Part shown: positions 1 to 9,186 of the stretch, in pieces | How positions within the stretch are numbered: position 1 is the first letter of the stretch | Layout: the number at the start of each line of letters is the position of its first letter | Source: Rhodosalinus sediminis | GTDB taxonomy: Bacteria; Pseudomonadota; Alphaproteobacteria; Rhodobacterales; Rhodobacteraceae | Length of the DNA: 64,000 bases | Assembly (NCBI RefSeq): GCF_003385555.1 | Contig: NZ_QOHR01000005.1 | Span: forward strand, 1 to 64,000 | Reading direction: 5' to 3' | Made by a program: the position numbers and the translations under genes | Notes under the pieces: model-generated | Seen by the model: the letters and a program-made list of their open reading frames with translations, nothing else | Databases searched by the model: none | What the model was told of the DNA's origin: nothing

Positions 1-445
1 TTTTCAGATGTTCCTTGAGGATCATGTCGCTCGGCAGGTAGACTTCCCCGTCGGCGATGAAGCGAACCGCCCGGCCGACGGATCGTATGTGCATCGTCTT
101 CGGGATGAAGCCGCTCGCGCCCATCTTGACGGCGCGCTCCACCACCGCGGCGTTCGCCACGCCCGAGAACAGCGCGACGCTGCCCTCGTTGGCTTCGGAC
201 ACCCGCGCCAGCCCCTTGAGTCCGTCCATGCCCGGGCCGTCGAAATCGACGAGCACCGCGTCGAAGCGCCCGTCGCGGCGGATCAGATCGACCGCGGCGT
301 CCACGCTGGTCGCCGACGCGACGTCGAACCCTTCGTTGCCGGCGAGCGCGGCGGTCAGCATCTCGTTCAACAGCGCATGGTCGTCGACGATGAGAACACG
401 GTACTGGGACACCGCGCCACCATCCATCTGCATCGCTTTGTGCAT
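1..445 (-). CDS. LuxR/NarL-type response regulator, receiver domain (C-terminus outside window)
   Basis: Partial gene: 148 N-terminal residues are visible. A receiver domain fills most of them. The acidic pair lies in VLIVDDH (about residues 17-23), the acceptor Asp in AVLVDFDGPGMDG, and the conserved Lys in GFIPKTM. The segments ALFSG and GFIPKTM closely match the regulator at 9705-10373, so the two are probably paralogues and this one should also end in a LuxR-type helix-turn-helix, which is cut off. The ATG at 445 is preceded by GGAG at 8 nt; in-frame ATGs at 433 and 427 are alternatives. Inference: a transcriptional output of the phosphorelay cluster encoded up to 10.4 kb. Confidence 0.85.
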   Translation of the reverse strand, partial: MHKAMQMDGGAVSQYRVLIVDDHALLNEMLTAALAGNEGFDVASATSVDAAVDLIRRDGRFDAVLVDFDGPGMDGLKGLARVSEANEGSVALFSGVANAAVVERAVKMGASGFIPKTMHIRSVGRAVRFIADGEVYLPSDMILKEHLK

Positions 446-894
446 TTTTCGGGCTCCAAACAACTCAGCGTCAATTTATGACCCGATCAGGCACCTGCAA
501 AGCCGAAAGCAGTTCATCTATCCTTTGCGCTCTTATTGGCCGATAGTTGACAGCAGCGGCGCATCTGCTCCCGCACCCAACACGCCGGTCACTCATGCCC
601 GGCGTTGGCCCGCCTTGCGTCCGGTGGGGAGCAGGCACGAGCGACCGCCCACCACCCGCGGTGTCTGCCGCGGCAGGTCGCCCGAGAGGGCTGGCGGGCG
701 GGCTGCCACCGACGACCCGCAAGCTCGCGCAGGGTGTCGCGGCAATGGTAGGCTGTGCCGGCTGAGCATGGGCTTCGTGACCGGTCCAGCGGGCCGTCAG
801 CCGGCGCCCATGTGCCCGGTGATTGCGCAGGAGACATGTCACGCCCCCCCTGCCCCGCGACGGCCTCCGTGGCGGCGCGCTGCGGGCCCGCCCG
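446..894. other. Intergenic region, no gene seen
   Basis: This stretch lies between the stop of the small protein at 895-1302 and the start of the response regulator at 445, both on the minus strand. It is G+C-rich in its middle part, and the open frames there have no ribosome site and no recognisable sequence. The part nearest 445 is more A+T rich and probably holds that gene's promoter. Confidence 0.5.
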
Positions 895-1302
895 TCAGCT
901 CGCGAGTTCGTTTATGCCGCAGAACCGCGTATGGTAATACCGGAAATCCTCGGCCAGGGCGTTGCACGGCGTCAGGGTTTTCCGGCTTCTCTTCTCGCCT
1001 CGAACGATATGGAAATCCCCGCAGTCGATCCTGTCGCGTAGGAACTTGTACAGCGTCAAACGGCTGCACCGCGCCGTTTTCGTCATGTCGATATAATCGT
1101 TTATACCGTAGCGCCGATCACCCTGGAGAGAGACGATGATGCAAAGAAGCTCCCAAGTCTCGGCGCGCGCCGCATACGCCTTGAGGTAGTCCGTTTCCGC
1201 GAGAAAGCGGATCCTGTCGATCTCGTAATGGATCACACTATTCTCGACCAGCTTGCTCAATTCGACCAAAAGACCTTGCTCCAGCATTATAACGGAAAGC
1301 AC
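895..1302 (-). CDS. Hypothetical protein, possible winged-helix DNA-binding protein
   Basis: I do not recognise the family. The protein is about 135 residues, mostly helical, with a C-terminal half (TARCSRLTLYKFLRDRIDCG followed by a basic KRSRK) that could be a winged helix: a Ser/Thr-rich recognition-like helix, then a basic wing. That reading is inference. The start is uncertain. GTG at 1302 has GGAG 8 nt upstream; GTG at 1347 and ATG at 1287 are in frame without a clear ribosome site. A TATATA stretch at about 1358-1366 could be a -10 element. The gene is more A+T rich than its neighbours and uses codons such as ATA and TTA that they avoid, which suggests acquisition or weak selection. 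Its position inside a signalling cluster hints at regulation. Confidence 0.6.
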   Translation of the reverse strand: MLSVIMLEQGLLVELSKLVENSVIHYEIDRIRFLAETDYLKAYAARAETWELLCIIVSLQGDRRYGINDYIDMTKTARCSRLTLYKFLRDRIDCGDFHIVRGEKRSRKTLTPCNALAEDFRYYHTRFCGINELAS

Positions 1303-2062
1303 CGGCGTCTCCGCGAGAGCCGTGCAATTTTCGTGAAGAGCGACCACATCGCTAAGCTATATATATTCCAGGACACCTTCCGGGATGGGCGTAGAAATCA
1401 ATAGATGGGAATGGAAATCCTAGGATGGTTATGACAACAAACGATTTTCGTCCGCGCTCGGAATGGCTTGGCCAGGCTCGGCACCCCCGAAGGTGGCGCA
1501 GCAACCGGCGAGTGCCCGCGTCCTCACCGCCCGTGTCGCTCGTTCACCGGCCCGCGATAACGGTCGCCGCGTGCGCTTCGTCGCAGGCGCGTCAGCGTTT
1601 CCGCCGCCATGACCCCGCCGGAGACACGCCGGTCGTGCCCCCCGTCCAGCCCGAGCGCACCGGCGCACCACGCGACGGCCTCGCAGGTCGGACGTAACCG
1701 CATCGCCTGCGGTTGCGTCGTCGATGGCGTGAATGGCCCGCCCCCGCTCCCGTCCAATGCGCGCGCTTCAGGGCGCCTGATATCGGTGACCACATCCGCC
1801 GAAACGTCCCGGCACAGTTCGCCCCGGCGCGACGGGGATCGGTGGCGCGGTGCGCGACCGGCACCGGGCGGCTTTTCGCGCAGTCCGATTTTTTTTCCCC
1901 TTTCGACAGTTCGACCAACGATTTAGAGTGTGCAGCCTGCGCCGCCGTGCCCGATCCTGCGCGGGGCCCGTCCCGGCGATGCGCCGGCCTCGCGGGGAGG
2001 CCGATGTCGCGCCGGGAGCGCCGCAGCCGCAGGATGCAGGAGGGTCCGTCATCACCGTTCGC
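1303..2062. other. Intergenic region between divergent genes
   Basis: It separates the small minus-strand protein from the plus-strand hybrid kinase. The first 130 bases are A+T rich and should carry the promoter of the minus-strand gene. The rest is G+C-rich with overlapping open frames in several phases, none with a ribosome site or recognisable product. A run of T followed by TTCGACAGTTCGACCAACG near 1890-1920 may belong to the kinase promoter. The kinase may start at ATG 1979 rather than 2063. Confidence 0.45.
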
Positions 2063-4552
2063 ATGCCCTTCGCGCTGGCGCGCTACGCGGCCGCCCTGGC
2101 GCCGGTCGCCGCGATGCTCACGGTCGGGGCGCTCATCGACCGTCAGCAGGCGATGGAGCGGGGCGCCGACGCCGTCCGGCGGGCGGCGCGGCTCGCTGCG
2201 TCGAGCGTGGACCTGCGCCTCGCGGACCTGACCAGCGTCACCCGCTTCTGCGCGACCTCGCCCGCCCTGACCCGGTCGGTCGATATGGCGGCGCTCACGG
2301 CGACCTGCGGGCGCTACGCGGCGCAGCTCGGGGCGTGGGTGGTCGTCGTCGAGACGGGCGAGACCCACCGGCAGATCCTCAACACCCGCGCGGACGCTCC
2401 GGCGACGCTGCCGGCCTATCCGCGCGACGCGGAGTATCCCGAGCTCCTGCGGCTGGAGGCGGAGACCCGCGCGCGCGGCGAGCCGCAGATCGCGGATGTT
2501 TTCATGGGCCCGGTGCTGGACGGCGCCGTCGTTTCGGCGGGGCAGTTCGTGCGGCTCGTCGACGGACGCCGGGCGGTGGTCTATGTCTCCATGGCGGCGC
2601 GCGATCTCTCGGCCCAGCTGGACGAACTCGCCGGCGACGAGGGGCTGATCCTCGCGGTGCTCGACACGTCGCGCCGGATCGTGGCGCTGAGCGCGGAGAG
2701 CCAATCCTACATGTTCGTCGAGGTGCCGGGATGGCTCGACGACGCCCTCGGCACGGGCGCGGGCGCGGGCGCCGACCTCGAAAGGCCGGGCCCGCCGGAG
2801 ATCGGCGGCCTGTGGGACGTCGGGCACATGCCGCTGCGCAACGACGGCTGGACCGCGCTCGCCGTGCGCGCCTCCGCCGGCATGGCGCCGTCCTGGGGGC
2901 TCGTGTCGATCCCGTCGGGCCTCGCCGTCGTGGGGGTCCTGATCTCGGGCCTCCTCGTCTGGCTCGCCGCCGCGCGGGACCGGGCCGCGACGCGCATGGC
3001 GGCGGCGGAGGCCGCGCGGCGCGAGGCCGAGGAGAGCGACCGGCAGAAGTCGCGCCTGCTGGCCTCCGTCGCGCATGACATCCGGGCCCCGCTCGTGAGC
3101 CTGATCGGCGCCCTCGACCAGGAGGCGCCCTCGGCGGCGGCCCCGGAGAAGATCGCCGCCGCGCGCGGATCGGCGGAGGCGCTCCTGCAACTGGTCGACG
3201 ACATTCTGGAACTGTCGTTCCTCGGCGCCGGCGAGTTCACGCTCACCCCCACCCCCAGCGATGTGCGGGAGGTGGCGGAGGCCGTTCTGGTGCCCGCCCG
3301 GGCGGCGGCGGAGGCGAAGGGGCTCGACCTGCGCCTCGAGGCGGCGCCGGGGCTGCCCGAAGCGGTGCGCGTCGATCGCGTCCGGCTTCAGCAGGTTCTG
3401 GCCAACCTGATCTCGAACGCGATCAAGTACAGCGACCACGGGCGGGTCACGCTGCGGATCACGCAGGAGCGCGCGCGGGGCGACGAGGTCACGCTGCGCT
3501 TCGCCGTGGAGGACACGGGCGTCGGCCTCGCCCCCGAGGACATACCGAAGACCCTGCGGGAGTTCGGGCGCCTCGACCGCGACCCGGGGCAGGGCGGCGA
3601 CGGAACGGGGCTCGGGCTGGCCATCGTGCAGCGCATCCTCGCCGCGATGGGCGCACGGCTCTCGGTCGAGAGCACGCCGGGCGAAGGCTCGACCTTCGCC
3701 TTCCGCCTGACGGTCCCGCGGCTCGAGGCGCAGCACATGCCGGACGCGCTCCGCCCGTTCGAGGGCGTCACGATTCTCTATGCCGAGGACGAGCCGGTCA
3801 TCCGCGACGTCACGACCCGGCGCCTGCAGGACGCCGGCGCGACGGTCGTCGTCGCCAAGGACGGCGTCGAGGCGCTCGCCCGACTCGCGGAGCGGACACC
3901 CGATCTGCTGCTTCTGGATCTCCAGATGCCGGAGCTCGACGGGGTCGAGGTGCTGCGGCGGGCGCAGCGCATGACGCAGGCCCGCGCCATCGTCCGTTTC
4001 GTGCTGACCTCGCACATCGCCGGGCCGCAGGCGGCGGATGCGCGCGCGGCCGGGGCCGACCTGATCTTCACGAAGCCGGTGCAGGTCCGCGCGATGGCGG
4101 CCGCCTTCGACATGCTGCGCGACGCTGCCCCGCGCCCGGCGCCCGCGCCGGAGGTGCAGGCCGCGCCCCCACCCGCGCCGGCGGACGCGCCGGTGCTGGA
4201 CACGCTCACCTTCCGCGACGTCGTGGGGGATGCAGAGGCGGGCGCCGCGCTACTGGACGAACTGAGCCGGAGCCTGCGCGCGGATATCGCTGCGATCGGG
4301 GCCGCGCTCGACGATGGCGACCTGCCCGCGGCGGCGGCGCGCGCGCATCGGGCCTGCGGCGTCTGTCAGGTCACGGGCGCGGTGAAGCTGGCCGGGGCGC
4401 TCGGACGTGCCGAACGCGAGGCGCGCGCGGGCGAGCCCACGGCGCTGCGCGCGACGCTCGCCGGGCTTCCGGATCTGCTGGACGCGACGCTCCTGCACAT
4501 GCGCGGTACGCTGCGGGACGCCGACGGCCGTGGAGAACCGACGGCCTCGTGA
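2063..4552 (+). CDS. Membrane hybrid sensor histidine kinase with receiver and Hpt domains
   Basis: 829 residues. Order: a membrane segment at about 5-25; a periplasmic sensor of about 250 residues that I cannot classify; a second membrane segment at about 280-303; a short coiled coil; a HisKA domain with H338 in SVAHDIRAPL; an ATPase domain with an intact N-box (NLISNAIKYS, about 448), G1 (DTGVGL, about 484) and G2 (GDGTGLGLAI, about 513); a receiver with EDE (about 575), acceptor D619 in LLLLDLQMPELDG and K671 in FTKP; a Pro/Ala linker; and a C-terminal Hpt domain with H762 in RAHRACGVCQVTGA. It can therefore carry a full His-Asp-His relay, presumably handing phosphate to the LuxR-type regulators nearby. 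Start: AGGAGG at 2037-2042 lies about 20 nt from ATG 2063, which is unusually far; ATG 1979 is an alternative. Confidence 0.88.
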   Translation: MPFALARYAAALAPVAAMLTVGALIDRQQAMERGADAVRRAARLAASSVDLRLADLTSVTRFCATSPALTRSVDMAALTATCGRYAAQLGAWVVVVETGETHRQILNTRADAPATLPAYPRDAEYPELLRLEAETRARGEPQIADVFMGPVLDGAVVSAGQFVRLVDGRRAVVYVSMAARDLSAQLDELAGDEGLILAVLDTSRRIVALSAESQSYMFVEVPGWLDDALGTGAGAGADLERPGPPEIGGLWDVGHMPLRNDGWTALAVRASAGMAPSWGLVSIPSGLAVVGVLISGLLVWLAAARDRAATRMAAAEAARREAEESDRQKSRLLASVAHDIRAPLVSLIGALDQEAPSAAAPEKIAAARGSAEALLQLVDDILELSFLGAGEFTLTPTPSDVREVAEAVLVPARAAAEAKGLDLRLEAAPGLPEAVRVDRVRLQQVLANLISNAIKYSDHGRVTLRITQERARGDEVTLRFAVEDTGVGLAPEDIPKTLREFGRLDRDPGQGGDGTGLGLAIVQRILAAMGARLSVESTPGEGSTFAFRLTVPRLEAQHMPDALRPFEGVTILYAEDEPVIRDVTTRRLQDAGATVVVAKDGVEALARLAERTPDLLLLDLQMPELDGVEVLRRAQRMTQARAIVRFVLTSHIAGPQAADARAAGADLIFTKPVQVRAMAAAFDMLRDAAPRPAPAPEVQAAPPPAPADAPVLDTLTFRDVVGDAEAGAALLDELSRSLRADIAAIGAALDDGDLPAAAARAHRACGVCQVTGAVKLAGALGRAEREARAGEPTALRATLAGLPDLLDATLLHMRGTLRDADGRGEPTAS

Positions 4553-4612
4553 CTTTTGGACAATGGCGCGATTCGAATCGAAGCGCCCGGCCCTGCCGCC
4601 ACGTCGCCTGCG

Positions 4613-5101
4613 TCAGGCGGCGTCGGGCGCCTCGGCCTCGGCGAGGCGCGCGCGCCAGGCCGCGTTGTTGCGCAGGCCGGCGAACAGGGCGAGGTCGAGG
4701 TCCTCTCCGGCCGGTGTCCCGCCCAGCGTGGCATCGCAGATCGCCAGCCGCGTGCGCCCGAAGTCCTGCGCGCCCGCGTTCGGCGCGACGAGCACGACGG
4801 CCACCTGCGGGTAGAGCGTGCGAAGGCCGCGCAGCGTCTCGTACGCCGCGCCGATGCCGCCCATCGCCTCGAGATCGAGGATCAGGAGGGTCCGCGACAG
4901 CATATCCGGCTGGCGCGCGAGCTCGGCCAGCACCTGCGTGGTCGACGTGACGGTTTCGACCGCGCCGAACCGCTCCGCCAGTTCCTCTCGCGCGATGCGA
5001 AGAGCGTCCACTGACGGCGCCAGGACGAGAGCGCGCATGTCCCCGGTCGCCGCGGGCCGTGCCGCGGCATCCTCCGTGTCGAGCGTGACGATCCTGTTCA
5101 T
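4613..5101 (-). CDS. Degenerate receiver-like protein (pseudo-receiver)
   Basis: 162 residues with the alternating strand/helix pattern of a receiver domain. The first strand (RALVLAPS, about residue 23) lacks the acidic pair that binds Mg. The third strand keeps an Asp (LLILDLEAMGG). The position of the conserved Lys at the fifth strand is CDATLGGT, with no Lys. Phosphorylation by the usual chemistry is therefore unlikely. The C-terminal 35 residues are a charged helix. ATG 5101 is preceded by GGAG at 7 nt; the longer frame to 5131 has no such site. It lies convergent to the hybrid kinase and downstream of the PAS kinase at 5277-6773. Inference: a phosphate-independent adaptor or competitor for a kinase or Hpt domain. 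An alternative is a decaying paralogue. Confidence 0.7.
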   Translation of the reverse strand: MNRIVTLDTEDAAARPAATGDMRALVLAPSVDALRIAREELAERFGAVETVTSTTQVLAELARQPDMLSRTLLILDLEAMGGIGAAYETLRGLRTLYPQVAVVLVAPNAGAQDFGRTRLAICDATLGGTPAGEDLDLALFAGLRNNAAWRARLAEAEAPDAA

Positions 5102-5276
5102 GGCGGTGCTCCACTTCGTGCCCGCGTTCAACGCGGACCTGTGCTCCCGAGTTCACACTCTGACGTAGAAAGGCGCGCAACTCACCTGTGCATAAGTCGC
5201 TTCGGCGCGCGTTCGGGGCGGGGTGTATCCTTCGATAGCCGCCACCCCCGAGAGACACGGCCGTCGGGCGCCCGCG

Positions 5277-6773
5277 TCAGTCGATCGGCAGAAGAACCTC
5301 GACGCTCGCGCCCTGCCCGGGCTGCGTGCTCACGCAGACCGCCCCGCCGTGGCCCCGCGCGACCTCGGCGACGACGAACATGCCGAGCCCCGTCCCCGCC
5401 GACCCCTTGCCGGACACGTATGGGGTGAACATCGTCCGCTGGAGCGCGGGCGCGATGCCCGGCCCGTTGTCGCGGACGGCGATCCGCGCGTAGCGCCGCG
5501 CCGGGTCCAGCGCGCCGACCTGGGGCGGCCCGGCCCCCGCACCCGGCACGGTGTCGAGGGTGAGCACGATCCGCCCCTTGGCGGGATCGACGGCATCGCT
5601 GGCGTTTAGCAGCAGATTGAGCGCCACCTGCACGATATCCACCTGCGCGGCGCGAAGGGTGACCGCGGTCTCCGGCAGGTCCAGACGGTGCGTGATCCCC
5701 GGCGGCAGCGTCGCGGCGACGAGCTCGATCGCCTTCGCGAGCGGCGCGCGCAGGTCGATCGGCTCCTCGCTCTCGGTCCCCGCCTTGCCGAAGTCCAGCC
5801 GCGCGTCGAGGAGCCCGACCGCCTCCTGCACGGTTGCGGTGATGGCGCCCGCGGCGTCGGCCGGGTCGTCCTCGACCCCGGCCTCGATCGCGCTCACGCG
5901 CTGCTGGATCAGCCCGAGGAGGTTCTTCAGGTCGTGCGCCGCGCCCGCGGTGAGGGCGTGCACCACCTCGGTCCGCTGCGCGACGCGGAGCCGCTCGCGC
6001 AGGCGCGCGCGCTCGGCCTCCGCGCGCAGGCGGTCGGCGATGTCCCACGTGGCGCAGATGATGCCGCCGCCCGACGCAAGGGTGAGCGAGACCTCCTGCA
6101 GGACGGGCGTGCCGTCGTCTAGGCGCCGGCCGCGGGCCTCCCCGGTCGAGGACCCGTGGCGCATCAGCACCGGGAAGACCTCGGCCTCGATGCTGGCGAC
6201 GACCTCGGGCGCGTAGAGGTCGGACCAGTGCAGCCGCGTGACGTCGGCCGCCTCGGCGATGCCGAACATGCGCCGATGGGCCGCGTTCATGAAGGTGTAG
6301 CGCCCCTGCGCATCGGTGATCGCGATGCCGTCGCGAGTCTCGCGCAGGGCGATCGCCTTCGCGTCGCGCCGCGTCGCACCCTCGATGATCTCGTCCGGCG
6401 CGACCGCCATGCCGCCGATCCGCGTCGGCATTCCGTCATGATCCCGCGCCGTGACCTGCCCGCAAAGCGTAACCGCGACATCCCCGCCAGAGACGTGGCG
6501 CAGGTTCAGCGTCACCGCGACCGTCGCGACCCGGCCCGAGAAGAGGCGTGCGCGCGCCCGCTCCGCCGCCGCGAGATCCTCCGCATGGATGAGACCGCGC
6601 CAGACCTCCGGCGCGAGGGAGACCGCCTGTGCGTCCCGGCCGAGCAGCTCCATGAAGCGCCCCGAGAGATGCGCCACGTCGGCGCGGTCGATTTCCCAAG
6701 TGGCGAAGCCGCTCCGCGCGGGGCGAGCGAGATCGTCGGAGCCGCCCCGGGCGGCGAGATCGGTGTCGGACAT
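5277..6773 (-). CDS. Cytoplasmic PAS-domain sensor histidine kinase
   Basis: 498 residues, with no membrane segment or signal peptide. Two PAS-like domains are visible, at about 20-125 (SGFATWEIDR...) and 140-245 (DGIAITDAQGRYTFMNAAHR). A phosphoacceptor helix follows with H280 in GAAHDLKNLLG, which resembles NtrB-like HDLKN kinases more than HDIRTP hybrid kinases. The ATPase domain is intact: N390 in LLLNASDAV, G1 DNGPGI at about 435, and G2 GTGLGMFVV at about 460. There is no receiver, so a separate partner must accept the phosphate; candidates are the LuxR-type regulators at 1-445 and 9705-10373. ATG 6773 has only a weak GACGAG upstream. It lies downstream of the hybrid kinase on the same strand, separated by about 160 bases. 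Confidence 0.88.
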   Translation of the reverse strand: MSDTDLAARGGSDDLARPARSGFATWEIDRADVAHLSGRFMELLGRDAQAVSLAPEVWRGLIHAEDLAAAERARARLFSGRVATVAVTLNLRHVSGGDVAVTLCGQVTARDHDGMPTRIGGMAVAPDEIIEGATRRDAKAIALRETRDGIAITDAQGRYTFMNAAHRRMFGIAEAADVTRLHWSDLYAPEVVASIEAEVFPVLMRHGSSTGEARGRRLDDGTPVLQEVSLTLASGGGIICATWDIADRLRAEAERARLRERLRVAQRTEVVHALTAGAAHDLKNLLGLIQQRVSAIEAGVEDDPADAAGAITATVQEAVGLLDARLDFGKAGTESEEPIDLRAPLAKAIELVAATLPPGITHRLDLPETAVTLRAAQVDIVQVALNLLLNASDAVDPAKGRIVLTLDTVPGAGAGPPQVGALDPARRYARIAVRDNGPGIAPALQRTMFTPYVSGKGSAGTGLGMFVVAEVARGHGGAVCVSTQPGQGASVEVLLPID

Positions 6774-6933
6774 GGTGCGCGACTCGTCGATAAGCGGTCA
6801 TTTGGCACTTCGGTCGGGCACGGCGACCCTTCCGCCACGTTCCGACTTTTTGCGAGCTTAGTCGCGCGATCGATGCGGCACCATACGAAAGGCGTATGTC
6901 GTTCGTTTTTCCAGGTTCTATTTTATTTCACGT

Positions 6934-9186
6934 TTAACTTTCGCTATCTTTTGCCGTCTTTCGCGTGCCGCCCGCCTCCCCATCCCCGACGCCGGCAGCC
7001 GCGATCTCCGCCAGGTCGGCCTGCACGAGCGCCTGCACCCGCGGGAGCGCCGCGTCGTGCCCGGCCTCCAGTTCGCGCTGCGCGTGCCGGAAAAGCGCAC
7101 CGAGCCGCCCGAGGCCGATCATCGCGGCCGCGCCGGCGGCGCGGTGGACGATATCGACCCGCGCCTCCCGCTCGAGGGCCGTGTCGCCCAGCGCGGCGCA
7201 GGCGCGCTCCGCCTCCGCGAGCGCCGCCGCGATCATCTTCGCGGCGACGTCGGGGCCCAGCAGCGCGTCGAGTTCGGCGCGGTCGAGCGTGTTCGTCACC
7301 CCGTCGAGCTCCGCATCGAGGGCGTCCGGGGCCGCCAAGGGCGCGCCGCTGGTGACCTCCTCGAGCGCCGCGGCGAGGGCCGCGCCGTCCAGCGGCTTCG
7401 ACAGCATCGCGTCGACGGCCGCGTCGGCCAGCGCGTCCGGCGGGAGCAGGTCCGCGACAGCAGAGACGCAGAGGATCACCGCCGCGCCGGAGCGCTCCGA
7501 GGCGCGCATGCGCTGCGCGACCTCGACGCCGGTGAGACCGGGCATCCGGTAATCGAGCACGGCGAGCGCATAGGACCGCCGGTCGGCCATCTCCGCGGCC
7601 GTCGCGCCGTCGGCCGCCGTGTCGACGGTGAAGCCCAGCTGCTCCACCATGCGGCGCATCAGCGCCACGTTCACCGGGGCATCGTCGGCCACGAGCGCGG
7701 CACCGCCCGCCGGCAGGGCGCGTGCCGGGCGGGCGGAGGGCGCCGCCGGGGACGCGGGGCGCGCGCCCGGGTCGGCGTCGGCCTCGGCCTCGACCAGCGG
7801 CAGCGTCGCGCGAAAGCGCGCGCCGCCGTCGGGCGGACGCTCGGCCGTCACCGTCCCGCCGAGCGCGGCCACGATCGCGCGCGCCACCACGAGGCCGAGG
7901 CCGTCCTCGCCGTCGTACGGGACGCGCCGGTCGGCGTCGCCGAAGGGGGCGAAGACCTGCTCGTGCGCGACGCGCGCATTGGGCGGGCCGTCGTCGGCCA
8001 CTTCGAGCGTGAGCACCGTGCGCCCGTCCGCCGCGCGCGCACCGTGATGCAGGGCCACCGTGACCGTGCCGCCCGGCGCGGCCGCGACCGCCTGCCCGAC
8101 GAGCCCGGAGACGACGCGCGCGAGGGCCGACGCGCAGCCGCGATAGTGGCGCGGCGTGGCCTCTCCGGTGATCTCGAACCGCAGGTCGGTGCGCTGTGCG
8201 GCCGCCCGCGACGCCTGCGCGGCGATGGCGTCGCGCGCGATGCCGCTCGGCGCGATGACCGGCGCGTCGCCGGGCGCGTCGGACAGCCGGGTGAAGAGGA
8301 GCGCGTCCTCCACCATGGCGCGCAGCCGCGCGCCCGACCCGCGCGCCATGGCGAACAGATGGTCGCGATCCGCCGCGGTCGCCGCCTCGGGCAGCAGGTC
8401 CAGCGCGGCGAGCAGCGCGTGCAGCGGGGTCCGCATCTCATGACTGACCGCGGCGACGGCCTGTTCCCGGGCCGGGGGATCGCCCCCGCCGGGCTGGTGC
8501 CGGGCCGGCGGCACCGGCTCGCCCTCGACCTCCGCGTCTCCGGCGCGCAGGAACACGGCGAGCAGGCGTTCGCCGCCCGCGCCCTCGATCGGCGTCACCG
8601 TCAGGGCCACGCGCCGCCGCCCGGTGGCGCCGTCGCGCATACGGCTGCGCACGGCACCCGCGCCGATCATCGGTGCGATGCGATCCTCGAGAAGGTCGTC
8701 CAGCGCGACGGCGCCGCGCGGCGCCCCCTCGCCGTGCGCCGCGACCGGGCGCAGCGCCGGCGCGAGCGCCGCCGCCGCCGGGTTCGCCCGCAGGACCCGG
8801 CCCTGCGAATCGGTCACCACGATCCCGTCCGGGGCCGCGTCGACCAGTTGCGCGAGCGCCTCTTCGGATCGACGCGTCCGCCCGCTTCGGCGGGGCACAC
8901 CCCACCGGGTCGCCGCGGCCAGCAGGCCACCGAGGCCCACGACGCCGGCCAAGACGAGCGGGGCGGCCATCGACGCCGCGACGACGGCCGTCGCCGGCGC
9001 GCGGGACCGAGACGGCACGGCCCGCGGCGCAGCGATCGCGGCCCGGGATGCGTCATGCAGGACCGCGCGCCCGTCGCGCACGGGGGCTGAGGCCAGCGCC
9101 GCTCCGCCGGCGACGGCGAGAGCCAGCGCGCAGACCAGCGGCGCCGCCCTCCTGTTGCGGCCGGAAGCCCCTGTTTTCCAAGGCAT
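6934..9186 (-). CDS. Hybrid sensor kinase with degenerate ATP-binding domain, receiver and Hpt
   Basis: 750 residues. Order: a signal-like or membrane helix (about 15-34); a second membrane segment (about 66-92); a PAS-like region (about 110-215, APDGIVVTDSQGRVLRANP); HisKA with H249 in AVSHEMRTPL; an ATPase-like domain; a receiver (ADDA at about 500, acceptor D545 in LAVLDYRMPGLTG, K597 in LSKP); and Hpt with H681 in VDIVHRAAGAAAMIG. The ATPase part is abnormal. The N-box reads GLVGQAV where Asn is expected, and G1 reads DDGPPNARV with no DxGxG, while G2 (GEDGLGLVVA) survives. It may not phosphorylate itself and could work as a phosphatase, a relay or a partner of another kinase (inference). 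ATG 9186 was chosen because it leads into the hydrophobic N-terminus; an in-frame start at 9243 is possible. Confidence 0.85.
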   Translation of the reverse strand: MPWKTGASGRNRRAAPLVCALALAVAGGAALASAPVRDGRAVLHDASRAAIAAPRAVPSRSRAPATAVVAASMAAPLVLAGVVGLGGLLAAATRWGVPRRSGRTRRSEEALAQLVDAAPDGIVVTDSQGRVLRANPAAAALAPALRPVAAHGEGAPRGAVALDDLLEDRIAPMIGAGAVRSRMRDGATGRRRVALTVTPIEGAGGERLLAVFLRAGDAEVEGEPVPPARHQPGGGDPPAREQAVAAVSHEMRTPLHALLAALDLLPEAATAADRDHLFAMARGSGARLRAMVEDALLFTRLSDAPGDAPVIAPSGIARDAIAAQASRAAAQRTDLRFEITGEATPRHYRGCASALARVVSGLVGQAVAAAPGGTVTVALHHGARAADGRTVLTLEVADDGPPNARVAHEQVFAPFGDADRRVPYDGEDGLGLVVARAIVAALGGTVTAERPPDGGARFRATLPLVEAEADADPGARPASPAAPSARPARALPAGGAALVADDAPVNVALMRRMVEQLGFTVDTAADGATAAEMADRRSYALAVLDYRMPGLTGVEVAQRMRASERSGAAVILCVSAVADLLPPDALADAAVDAMLSKPLDGAALAAALEEVTSGAPLAAPDALDAELDGVTNTLDRAELDALLGPDVAAKMIAAALAEAERACAALGDTALEREARVDIVHRAAGAAAMIGLGRLGALFRHAQRELEAGHDAALPRVQALVQADLAEIAAAGVGDGEAGGTRKTAKDSES

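Noticed and set aside
1592-4015. Long minus-strand open frame of about 800 codons across the hybrid kinase
   Set aside because: It is a shadow of the plus-strand kinase: very rich in Arg, Ala and Gly, with no domain, no ribosome site and no motif.
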